Part shown: one piece after another, positions 27,359 through 34,751 of the stretch | Layout of the letters: every line of letters begins with the position of its first letter | Numbering within the stretch: the first letter of the stretch is position 1 | DNA from: Candidatus Obscuribacter sp. | GTDB taxonomy: Bacteria > Cyanobacteriota > Vampirovibrionia > Obscuribacterales > Obscuribacteraceae | NCBI GenBank assembly: GCA_021772095.1 | Contig: JADYXR010000232.1 | Span: 1-50,688 of the forward strand | Direction of reading: 5' to 3' | Length of the DNA stretch: 50,688 bases | Position numbers and translations under genes: made by a program | Notes under the pieces: model-generated | Databases searched by the model: none | Told to the model about the DNA's origin: nothing | Seen by the model: the letters and a program-made list of their open reading frames with translations, nothing else

Positions 27359-28447
27359 TTAGCTATTCGACAGACCGGTCGCTTCAAGCAGCCGCTGTTG
27401 CTGTTCTTCAAGTGTGCTCGCTTGAATCAAATCATCGAGATCGCCTTCCAGAATTTTGACCAACGAAAAGTTTTGGTTTAGTCGATGGTCGGTCAGACGA
27501 TTATCTTTGAAGTTGTACGTACGAATTTTTTCCGAGCGATCGCCTGTGCCGACCTGGGATTTACGCTGATCGTAAATCTCCTTCATTTGCTCTTCCATTT
27601 TGATCTTGTAGAGCTTGTTTCGCAGAATTTGTTTAGCACGTTCTTTGTTTTGCAGCTGACTGCGTTCTTCTGAACATGCGACTTGAATTCCGGATGGTTT
27701 GTGCACGATTCGAACAGCGGTTTCAACTTTGTTGACGTTCTGTCCGCCGGCACCACCAGAGCGCATCGTCGTGATTTCCAGATCGTTCTCGACCAATTCG
27801 ACGTCGACTTCTTCGGCTTCAGGCATCACCGCAACGGTGGCGGTCGATGTGTGAATCCGACCTGAGGCCTCGGTTTCTGGTACGCGTTGAACGCGATGGA
27901 CACCGGATTCAAATTTAAATTTGCTGTAGGCACCTTCTACTTTGATACTGAAGATGACTTCCTTAAACCCGCCAAGTTCGCCGATATGACTGCTTTCTAC
28001 AGTCCACTGCCATTTCAATCGGTTGGCATAGCGAGTGTACATGTTGAACAAATCGCCTGCAAACAGCGACGCTTCATCGCCGCCGGTACCAGCTCGAATT
28101 TCAACCATGATTTCTTTGTCGTCCAGCGGATCGGTGGGAAGCAGCAAGATGCGTAGCTTTTCCGCCAATTCTTCCACTCGAGTGCGACCGGTTTCTAATT
28201 CAGATTGATAATAAGTGCGCTCATCGTCGGCAATTTTGCCCTTTAGCAATTCCTGCGCTTCTACGATTGCTTCGTTTACCGATCTGAACTCTTGATAGGT
28301 TTCAATCGTCGGAAGCATCTTGCTTCGCGTGCGCGCCAGCGCGGTCAGTTTGTCCTGATCCGCGATGATGACTGGGTCAGCCATCTGACCTTCTAATTGA
28401 AGGAAGGTCTGCTCAATTTCATTGAGTTTTTCAGTAAAGTGGTCCAT
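27359..28447 (-). CDS. prfA: Peptide chain release factor 1
   Basis: RF1 ends translation at UAA and UAG. The GGQ catalytic motif is in SGGAGGQNVNKVETAV, and the codon-reading P-x-T tripeptide appears as PET in VQRVPETEASGRIHTS, which separates it from RF2 (SPF). The ATG at 28447 gives an N-terminus (MDHFTEKLNEIEQTF) that matches the family and has AGGG nine bases upstream. The frame stays open to 28504, adding 19 unlikely residues. RF1 usage fits the TAA and TAG stop triplets seen in the intergenic arrays, although TGA is used here too. Confidence 0.96.
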   Translation of the reverse strand: MDHFTEKLNEIEQTFLQLEGQMADPVIIADQDKLTALARTRSKMLPTIETYQEFRSVNEAIVEAQELLKGKIADDERTYYQSELETGRTRVEELAEKLRILLLPTDPLDDKEIMVEIRAGTGGDEASLFAGDLFNMYTRYANRLKWQWTVESSHIGELGGFKEVIFSIKVEGAYSKFKFESGVHRVQRVPETEASGRIHTSTATVAVMPEAEEVDVELVENDLEITTMRSGGAGGQNVNKVETAVRIVHKPSGIQVACSEERSQLQNKERAKQILRNKLYKIKMEEQMKEIYDQRKSQVGTGDRSEKIRTYNFKDNRLTDHRLNQNFSLVKILEGDLDDLIQASTLEEQQQRLLEATGLSNS

Positions 28448-28599
28448 TTGCTCTAGCCCTGTCATTGCGCATCGCGCACTATCATCTGTCGCCCGCTCTT
28501 CCACCGCCTCATGACTTCAGTCGTTTAAGCGGCTTGCCGCAAACTGCTGATTGATCCGACCGTCACCAGTTTTACTAAAGAGCGGTTCGATTAAAAAAC

Positions 28600-28684
28600 C
28601 GGAGAGGGAGGGATTCGAACCCTCGCTGCCTTTCAGCAGACAGTCTTTCCAGGACTGCACGATAGACCACTCTGACACCTCTCC
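28600..28684 (-). tRNA. tRNA-Ser (anticodon GGA)
   Basis: Seven-pair acceptor stem GGAGAGG/CCTCTCC with discriminator G. The anticodon stem CAGTC/GACTG encloses loop CTGGAAA, giving anticodon GGA. A long variable arm, as in class II tRNAs, is followed by the T-loop GGTTCGAATCC. The CCA end is not encoded, and a T-run follows directly, consistent with termination. Confidence 0.95.
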
Positions 28685-28805
28685 ATGCACGTGGTCAGCT
28701 ATGCATTATAAACGAAACGCGAGCAGGTCTAGCAAGTACGTAAATATGTTGCCGGAAAAAGAAATCGGAGCAGGAATCCAGAACTGGCATTAGAAAAAAT
28801 TGACT

Positions 28806-29780
28806 TCAAGGTTGATTGTTTACATCCTCGGCTGGTTCAATTTTTTCCTCGACTGCTTCGATTTTTGAAACAGACTCTTCCTTAGGTCTGCCAAACCATG
28901 CATACAAAACGGCTACGATGAAGCCCCAGAATACGGGCATCAGGCCTTGCTCACAAAATTTTTCAATCGGATAAGTAACAGCCAGGATCGGATGCATCTC
29001 TGTGAACTCGGGATCAGTGGCATCGACTACTTTGAATCCAGGAGGAATCGGGTCGTCCGGATCTTGTACGTAAACAACGTGCGTCCGACCTCTAAAGGTA
29101 TGCAGACGCATTCGATCGAACCTTATCGTCCTGCCGCCGACAATGATGTCGAAAGGCTCGGAGCCCAGCGGCTCCTTAAAGTTAGCGATCGCCTCTTTCT
29201 CGTCAATTTGTACAACATGTCGTCTATCCCGAATACCGCCCATCGTCGAGACAACATCCGTCAGTTTATGCAGGCCCATCAGAACCGAAACGATCGTCAT
29301 CAATGGCAATAAAAGAGCCATGGTGATCGATAAGATATTCAAGTTAGAAACCCGCACGAGATAGTTAGCAAGCATGAGAACACGCCAGGACGCGACTACT
29401 ACAAGCACCGTGGCATTACACTCAGCTGCTCGATCTGTTCCATACATTCGCTCAAACGGAATCGCATACAAAAAAGCGGGCACGCCAGTCATTGAAATGT
29501 AAGTGACAAGTCGCATGTATGACCAGTTTGCTGGTCTCAATAACCAGATAAACATCCACAAGAATGAGCCCAAAACCCAGATATAAATCAGAGAAGGTAA
29601 GCCGGATCGCATAAATAACGGCTCCAGGGGGGCATCCCAGTAGCGACCGAGACCGGCCAACCAAACCATCAGCAAGCCCCACATAAACACTTGGTTATCG
29701 AGCGAAAGCAGTTCCCTTTTGTTTGCAGTCAGAGTGAGAATTCGAAACTGCAAGTACAAGCATCGCATCAGCCACTTCAT
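28806..29780 (-). CDS. Multi-pass membrane protein of unknown function
   Basis: I do not recognise this 324-residue protein. The first half has about four or five hydrophobic segments (VFMWGLLMVWLAGL, LIYIWVLGSFLWMFIWLL, VTYISMTGVPAFLYAI, VLVVVASWRVLMLANYLV, ITMALLLPLMTIVSVL). A hydrophilic region of about 110 residues follows (~190-290), then a last helix (MPVFWGFIVAVLYAWF) and an acidic tail. Its start overlaps the end of the radical SAM gene by 4 bp (ATGA), so the two are translationally coupled and probably act in one process. It could be a membrane partner or transporter for the radical SAM product. Confidence 0.7.
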   Translation of the reverse strand: MKWLMRCLYLQFRILTLTANKRELLSLDNQVFMWGLLMVWLAGLGRYWDAPLEPLFMRSGLPSLIYIWVLGSFLWMFIWLLRPANWSYMRLVTYISMTGVPAFLYAIPFERMYGTDRAAECNATVLVVVASWRVLMLANYLVRVSNLNILSITMALLLPLMTIVSVLMGLHKLTDVVSTMGGIRDRRHVVQIDEKEAIANFKEPLGSEPFDIIVGGRTIRFDRMRLHTFRGRTHVVYVQDPDDPIPPGFKVVDATDPEFTEMHPILAVTYPIEKFCEQGLMPVFWGFIVAVLYAWFGRPKEESVSKIEAVEEKIEPAEDVNNQP

Positions 29781-31096
29781 ATCTTCACAGTCCTGTTTTT
29801 GCGCATTGTGGAATTGAACCTCATTCGGCGTCGTTTGGAAAGATCGTCTGAATGCAGAGCTCTCATCAAATTGTGAAAACTGTTTTCCAGCTCTTCACTA
29901 TTATTTTCGGTCGGAATGATGTTGAGGTCGAACAGCGTGCAACTCTTCCAATCGTCTTTTGCCTGCAATCTATCGGCACGCTCTAGCCGCTCGTACAGCG
30001 GCGTTCCGGGGAAGGCGGTTTGCAGAGTTAATTGCACATCAAAGAGACCTGACTGTTCGACAAATTCTCGGATGTCGTCAATAGAATCAAGCGACTGCCG
30101 GTCCAGGCCAAGCATGAAACAGCCGATTACTCTGATTCCATGGTCCTGAATTTTTCTGATCGCATCCAGGTAACCAGGTTGGACTCTATGTTTCCAATTG
30201 TTGTTCAATTCGACGCCGGAGAGTTGTCCGACTGTAGGTGATTCGAGTCCGATTAAAACCTCGCGGCAGCCGCTCGTTTTCATGCTGTCGAGGAGTTCGT
30301 CGTCTTGTGCAATCGAGATATCGCATTCGGCGAACCATCTGAGCTTGCGCGCGCGAAGTTCGATGAGCAGCGACTTCCAGTAGTTTCGATCGGAGAGGGC
30401 ATTGTCATCAACAAATTCGATGAACGGATGTTTCCATCTTTCGAGCACATGATCGATTTCGTTTAAAACCTGATGGATTGTCTTTTGGCGATAACGTGGG
30501 CTGAGAAGAACAGAAGCTGCACAGAACTCGCACCGATGTGGACAGCCTCGACTGGTTTGGATTGGAATGCGGTTAAACAGTCGAGGATCGAGAAGATCGA
30601 ACGCAGGCACAGGCGATTCAGTCAAATCGCTAACTTGATCGAGCGCACCATAAAGTGGCTCAAGGCAGCCGTTTTTTAAATCATCAATGATCTGTTTCCA
30701 AACCATTTCCGCTTCACCGACACAAGCGATGTGCCCGAGGGCAAGCGCTTCTCCGGGCAGCATGCTGACGTGCGGTCCGCCTAAAACTACTGGAACTCCG
30801 TTCGCTTTGTAGTAATTAGCAAGTTCGTAGGCTTCGTTGATTTGAGCGCTGTAGCTTGAGATTGCAACGAGATCGAAGTTCTCATCAGGCTTGTCCCAGG
30901 TTTCAACACTCGGACATTGGTGATAGGAAACCAGCGCACTGTCGCCGATCACCGCAGCAACCGTGAGGAGAGCTAGACTGGGAAGCGAAGCGACTGCCTT
31001 GAGGCGCGCGTTCAAACTGTTGGAACCCGCCACTATTTCCATCACGCGATGGTCGCGCAATGGGGTTCCACTCATTGCTATCAGGGCAACTTTCAT
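29777..31096 (-). CDS. Cobalamin-binding radical SAM protein
   Basis: A radical SAM enzyme with the iron-sulfur motif C-x3-C-x2-C in SRGCPHRCEFCAAS (C187, C191, C194 counted from the GTG at 31102). The upstream ~150 residues form a B12-binding-like domain (VVLGGPHVSMLPGEAL, HIACVGEAE). Such proteins often methylate or rearrange unreactive carbons in lipid, pigment or antibiotic synthesis. I chose the ATG at 31096; the GTG at 31102 adds two residues. It overlaps the membrane protein by 4 bp. The cobS gene about 3 kb away fits a supply of cobalamin, though it is on the other strand. The substrate is unknown. Confidence 0.88.
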   Translation of the reverse strand: MKVALIAMSGTPLRDHRVMEIVAGSNSLNARLKAVASLPSLALLTVAAVIGDSALVSYHQCPSVETWDKPDENFDLVAISSYSAQINEAYELANYYKANGVPVVLGGPHVSMLPGEALALGHIACVGEAEMVWKQIIDDLKNGCLEPLYGALDQVSDLTESPVPAFDLLDPRLFNRIPIQTSRGCPHRCEFCAASVLLSPRYRQKTIHQVLNEIDHVLERWKHPFIEFVDDNALSDRNYWKSLLIELRARKLRWFAECDISIAQDDELLDSMKTSGCREVLIGLESPTVGQLSGVELNNNWKHRVQPGYLDAIRKIQDHGIRVIGCFMLGLDRQSLDSIDDIREFVEQSGLFDVQLTLQTAFPGTPLYERLERADRLQAKDDWKSCTLFDLNIIPTENNSEELENSFHNLMRALHSDDLSKRRRMRFNSTMRKNRTVKI

Positions 31097-31172
31097 TGAC
31101 ACAATTCGACCAGAACTCTTCCAATCAACACCTCAATATAATGCCCGGTGGAGGGTGGATTGACGCTCGAAT

Positions 31173-31235
31173 GTTCAAATGTCGAAGTTCAGACGTCGAA
31201 GTTCAAATGTCGAGGCTGAAGTTTAGGCTTTCGAA
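31173..31235. repeat. 14-bp tandem array anchored on the tpiA stop codon
   Basis: Three clear units GTTCAAATGTCGAA (31173, 31187, 31201) with few changes, plus a fourth degenerate unit containing the last codons of tpiA. Read on the minus strand, the TAA stop of tpiA aligns with a TGA in each unit. Confidence 0.8.
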
Positions 31236-32050
31236 GGCGTTAGCTTAACTCGTTTGGCTCCGCCTTCAATTATCGGAAGGAAGTCTTTGTCGGTGAGGCT
31301 GGCGCCACCAACAAGGGATCCGTCGATGTTCGGCAGGGCAAGCTGTTCGTCGACATTGCTCGCTTTTACGCTGCCGCCGTAGAGAACAGGAATGCTGTCT
31401 CCGGCTGACGATTTCGACGCTTTTTGTGGACCGTCTGCGCGGCTATAGTATTCATTGATCGTGCTTCTGATCGAGCCGCAGACCCGGTCGGCTTCGACGG
31501 CTTCGCAAACTTTTCCGGTACCGATTGCCCAAACTGGCTCGTACGCAAAAACGATTGTCTCCAGGTCGCTTTCGTCAATGTCAGCCAGTGAGGCGGAAAC
31601 CTGACGTCTCACAACTGCGTCGGTGAGCCCTTCTTCGCGCTCGTCAAGAGTTTCTCCAACACAAACAATCGGCACTAAATCATGTTTCAGCGCCGCTTTG
31701 AGGCGCAGATTAACAGTGCTATTGGTTTCGCCAAAAAATTGTCTTCTCTCTGAATGCCCGATAATAACGTGGGTGACGCCTGCAGCGACCAGCATAACCG
31801 GCGAAACTTCCCCGGTGAATGCGCCATCGTCGCGGTAATCCATGTTCTGCGCGCCGACCTTGACCGCCGTTCCTTTGGTCGCCTCGAGCACTTCATGCAA
31901 AAGCGTGAAAGGCGGACAGAGAACGACTTCAGGCAGATCAACCTTATCCTTGATTCCGTTAACGACGCCGGACGCCAGTTCTTTGCCCTGACTGGTTACC
32001 TTGTTCATCTTCCAGTTGCCGGCGATGATGGTCTTACGTTGCGTGCTCAC
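31223..32050 (-). CDS. tpiA: Triosephosphate isomerase
   Basis: TpiA interconverts glyceraldehyde-3-phosphate and dihydroxyacetone phosphate in glycolysis. Catalytic parts are clear: the Lys in GNWKMNK, the His in GHSERRQ, the Glu in AYEPVWAIGTGK (mobile loop), and the phosphate-binding YGGSVKASN. I take the GTG at 32050, since GGGGG lies about nine bases upstream and translation then begins STQRKTIIAGNWKMN. A TTG at 32071 would add seven residues. The protein is slightly longer than the usual ~250 residues, partly through an insertion near YSRADGPQKASKSSAGDS. Confidence 0.97.
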   Translation of the reverse strand: MSTQRKTIIAGNWKMNKVTSQGKELASGVVNGIKDKVDLPEVVLCPPFTLLHEVLEATKGTAVKVGAQNMDYRDDGAFTGEVSPVMLVAAGVTHVIIGHSERRQFFGETNSTVNLRLKAALKHDLVPIVCVGETLDEREEGLTDAVVRRQVSASLADIDESDLETIVFAYEPVWAIGTGKVCEAVEADRVCGSIRSTINEYYSRADGPQKASKSSAGDSIPVLYGGSVKASNVDEQLALPNIDGSLVGGASLTDKDFLPIIEGGAKRVKLTPSKA

Positions 32051-32227
32051 GCGAAATACCCCCTGAATCAAGTCTGGCGCGACTAATTTGCGCCTGAGAA
32101 CAGTTCGGAAATTTTAACCGAAAGCGGGTGTGATCGCGTGATCGTCATGCAACCATGTAACAAGGCACATACAATGATGCATATGAGAATCGTGCAATGT
32201 CCCACCAGCTGGCACATGTCCTAAAAT

Positions 32228-33646
32228 GTGCACGGTTGTTCGATGCACAGCCTGAACGAGAATGTCAGGCGAATCAAAGGAAATCAATTGCGAGCCGGCA
32301 TAACCCAGGAAAACAACGACGAAGCCAACCTCACTCAGGCGCGAACATTGCTCGCAGAGGGGCACATCGACGCCTCCATGGCAGTGCTGAAGACGTATTG
32401 GCTCACTCATCCCAACGATTGCGAAGCCGTTGAGCTGTGCGCCAACCTGATGGATCAGGCCAACCGTGCGGAGTCCGCGCACTCGCTCACGCGCTTGAAA
32501 GAGGCGCTCGAGGCGAAGGAAGACGAGGAAAGTCAGATCGACCGCGTTCCGGAAGCGGCGTTTGAAGCGGGTTATCATCTGATCGACAGTCGCAATTACG
32601 AACTGGCGATCATGCTTTTGTCGGCATGCCTGGCTACTCAGCCGTTCGATTCGACCTTGAATTACGAATTGGGTTTTGCGCTGATGGCAACCAGCAAGTA
32701 CGACGACGCTGTTGACCATTTCAAGATTGCTCGAAAAGAAGATAACGATTTTGATACCACTTTGAATATTTCAGTTTGCCATGCCCTTTCTCGCAAAATA
32801 AAAGAAGCCAAAGAGTCAGTGACTGAGCTGCGCAAACTGGCATCAACGGAAGAAGAGAAACACGAACTTCATCATCGTGAAATAGTGATTAAACGTTTGG
32901 AGAAACTGCAAAAGAAGAAGCTGCTAAACGACCGGGATTGGCTTTATGCCTTATATGGAACGATTCATCTGCAACCAACCGACAGCACCACGGGTGCCAC
33001 CAGCACAGCCGGAGCTTTTTCACTTTCACCGTCAACGTCGCCTCTTACCAGTGCGTCAAATACGCCGGTGCCTGCCAACGAGTCCTTCCGTTCTATCGCG
33101 TCAACGCTTGTAATACTGAAAGGTGTATTGGAAGGATTGAGTCTCGCGCCGGAAGCCGTTGAATTTTACAATCCGAATTCCCGCCCTCTGGCTGCGGTTC
33201 TTGCTCGATTGTTCGACACGCAATTGGATAATTACAAGGGTCCAGATCGGCCGGACCGCGCACTTCTGGTGATGGACTGGGCGACTGACATAATCGGACC
33301 GCACCATGTTTTCGTGGGCAACATGCCGAATCGCAGCATTTTTGCATATGGAATTACAAAAACCGAAGCGTTGCCGGTAGTACCGGATATAGTGGCCAAG
33401 TTTACGAACAATCTCAATCTTCCATGGACAGAACGCGACGGGCAAGTTCCTGATATCACGCCGGAAGATGCCATTCCACAAATCTTGGATGTGGCATGGA
33501 ATCTGGAATCGGATCCGGAGATTTTGAGAGCGATTCAAGCCGCCGTTGAATACTATGAGGAGAAACGAGCTTTCCTTGTGATCGGCAACTGCGCTCAGTT
33601 TCCGCAACGCGGCGAATACAGTGCGGAAGTTCCAAACTCGAGGTAG
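32228..33646 (+). CDS. TPR-containing protein of unknown function
   Basis: This 472-residue protein has TPR-like helices in the first half (EAAFEAGYHLIDSRNYELAIMLLSACL, NYELGFALMATSKYDDAVDHFKIA), a charged coiled-coil-like stretch (~200-235), a Ser/Thr-rich linker (~250-285), and an unrecognised C-terminal domain (~290-460) with the motifs RPLAAVLARLFDTQLD and LLVMDWATDIIG. No signal peptide or membrane helix is present. The GTG at 32228 is the longest start; ATG at 32243 is also possible. cobS begins 4 bp after its stop, so the two form an operon, but no link to cobalamin is visible. Confidence 0.65.
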   Translation: MHGCSMHSLNENVRRIKGNQLRAGITQENNDEANLTQARTLLAEGHIDASMAVLKTYWLTHPNDCEAVELCANLMDQANRAESAHSLTRLKEALEAKEDEESQIDRVPEAAFEAGYHLIDSRNYELAIMLLSACLATQPFDSTLNYELGFALMATSKYDDAVDHFKIARKEDNDFDTTLNISVCHALSRKIKEAKESVTELRKLASTEEEKHELHHREIVIKRLEKLQKKKLLNDRDWLYALYGTIHLQPTDSTTGATSTAGAFSLSPSTSPLTSASNTPVPANESFRSIASTLVILKGVLEGLSLAPEAVEFYNPNSRPLAAVLARLFDTQLDNYKGPDRPDRALLVMDWATDIIGPHHVFVGNMPNRSIFAYGITKTEALPVVPDIVAKFTNNLNLPWTERDGQVPDITPEDAIPQILDVAWNLESDPEILRAIQAAVEYYEEKRAFLVIGNCAQFPQRGEYSAEVPNSR

Positions 33647-33650
33647 CTAG

Positions 33651-34469
33651 ATGGGTGTTTTTCGCCGGTTTTTACTCACCCTTTCATACGTTACGTCGTT
33701 ACCGATTAAACTGCATCCGCGCGTAAACCAGGCAGATTTTGCGCCGTCTTCAGACGCAAACGTATATGACGACACCGCGGAACTTGCCGGTCTGGCCAAG
33801 TATCTTCCGGCTGCTGGACTTTTGATCGGCATCATTCTGGTTGGTATCACTGCAGTCTTATTATTTAAATTGCACGCACCGAATCTGGTGACTGGTCCGA
33901 TTATCGCAATAATCTGGCTTTGCCTGACCGGTGGTTTGCATTTCGATGGATTGATGGACGCGGCTGACGGAGTGTTCTCCCATCGCAACCGTGAACGCAT
34001 GCTCGAAATCATGATGGACAGCCGCGTTGGCAATTTCGGTGCCATTACGGGAATGGCCGTTCTAATTTTGAAGTGCGCGACACTGGCAAGTCTTGTTGCT
34101 CATCCACTTATTCTGCTCGGCACTCTTGCCATAGTTCCGGCTTGGGCTAGATGGTGCGAACTTTATGCAATCGCACGATTTCCGTACGCCCGCGAAATGG
34201 GCAAAGGCAAAATCTGGCACGACAGCACTCGATTTCCTGAAGATCTTTTGCTTGGCATAGCGCTACCAGTAGTGGCTACAGCAATGGTCGCCACGTTTGT
34301 CGGTTTGACCAATGTACTGCCGGTGGTGGCATTCGTCCTGGCGTCAGGTCTGGCGGCATCGCACTGGTTGGCTTCACACATCAAGGGTCATACCGGTGAC
34401 ACGTATGGAGCAGTGGTCGAGTTAGCGGAAACCGGATGCTTAATTCTCGTTTCGACAATCATGTTGTGA
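33651..34469 (+). CDS. cobS: Adenosylcobinamide-GDP ribazoletransferase (CobS)
   Basis: CobS joins adenosylcobinamide-GDP and alpha-ribazole, a last step of cobalamin (B12) synthesis, at the membrane. The hallmark is GGLHFDGLMDAADGVFSHRN followed by RERMLEIMMDSRVGNFGAI. Hydrophobic helices cover most of the 272 residues. It sits alone among B12 genes here, 4 bp behind the TPR gene. Its presence indicates that this organism completes or salvages cobalamin. Confidence 0.93.
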   Translation: MGVFRRFLLTLSYVTSLPIKLHPRVNQADFAPSSDANVYDDTAELAGLAKYLPAAGLLIGIILVGITAVLLFKLHAPNLVTGPIIAIIWLCLTGGLHFDGLMDAADGVFSHRNRERMLEIMMDSRVGNFGAITGMAVLILKCATLASLVAHPLILLGTLAIVPAWARWCELYAIARFPYAREMGKGKIWHDSTRFPEDLLLGIALPVVATAMVATFVGLTNVLPVVAFVLASGLAASHWLASHIKGHTGDTYGAVVELAETGCLILVSTIML

Positions 34470-34503
34470 CATAATCATTTCCGCCAGGCACCGCGGTGAC
34501 CCC

Positions 34504-34687
34504 GTTTTAATGCGATTCCCTCGTTCCAATGCGGTCTCTTGTTCTACTGCAACTCTTTTGTTCCAATGCGACTCCCTCGTTCAAATGCGACTCTTTCGTT
34601 CCAATGGAACTCTGTCGTTCACTGAACATTCTCAAGTTTTTCGCTATTATGGCGCTCGCTGGTCTATCGTCCTAATGCGACTCTCGC
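34504..34687. repeat. 19-bp intergenic tandem array
   Basis: Seven contiguous units (34504-34635) with consensus GTTCCAATGCGACTCTTTC and an eighth at 34669-34687. The ATGCGACT core resembles codons 3-5 of the following gene (CTGCGACTA at ~34758) preceded by GTTCAAA, hinting that this array relates to the downstream gene start rather than a stop. Confidence 0.85.
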
Positions 34688-34751
34688 AATCGACGCACTA
34701 CTTTCTTACCCATTCGTTTAGTCCCAATCCTTCACAAATACGGTTCAAACC

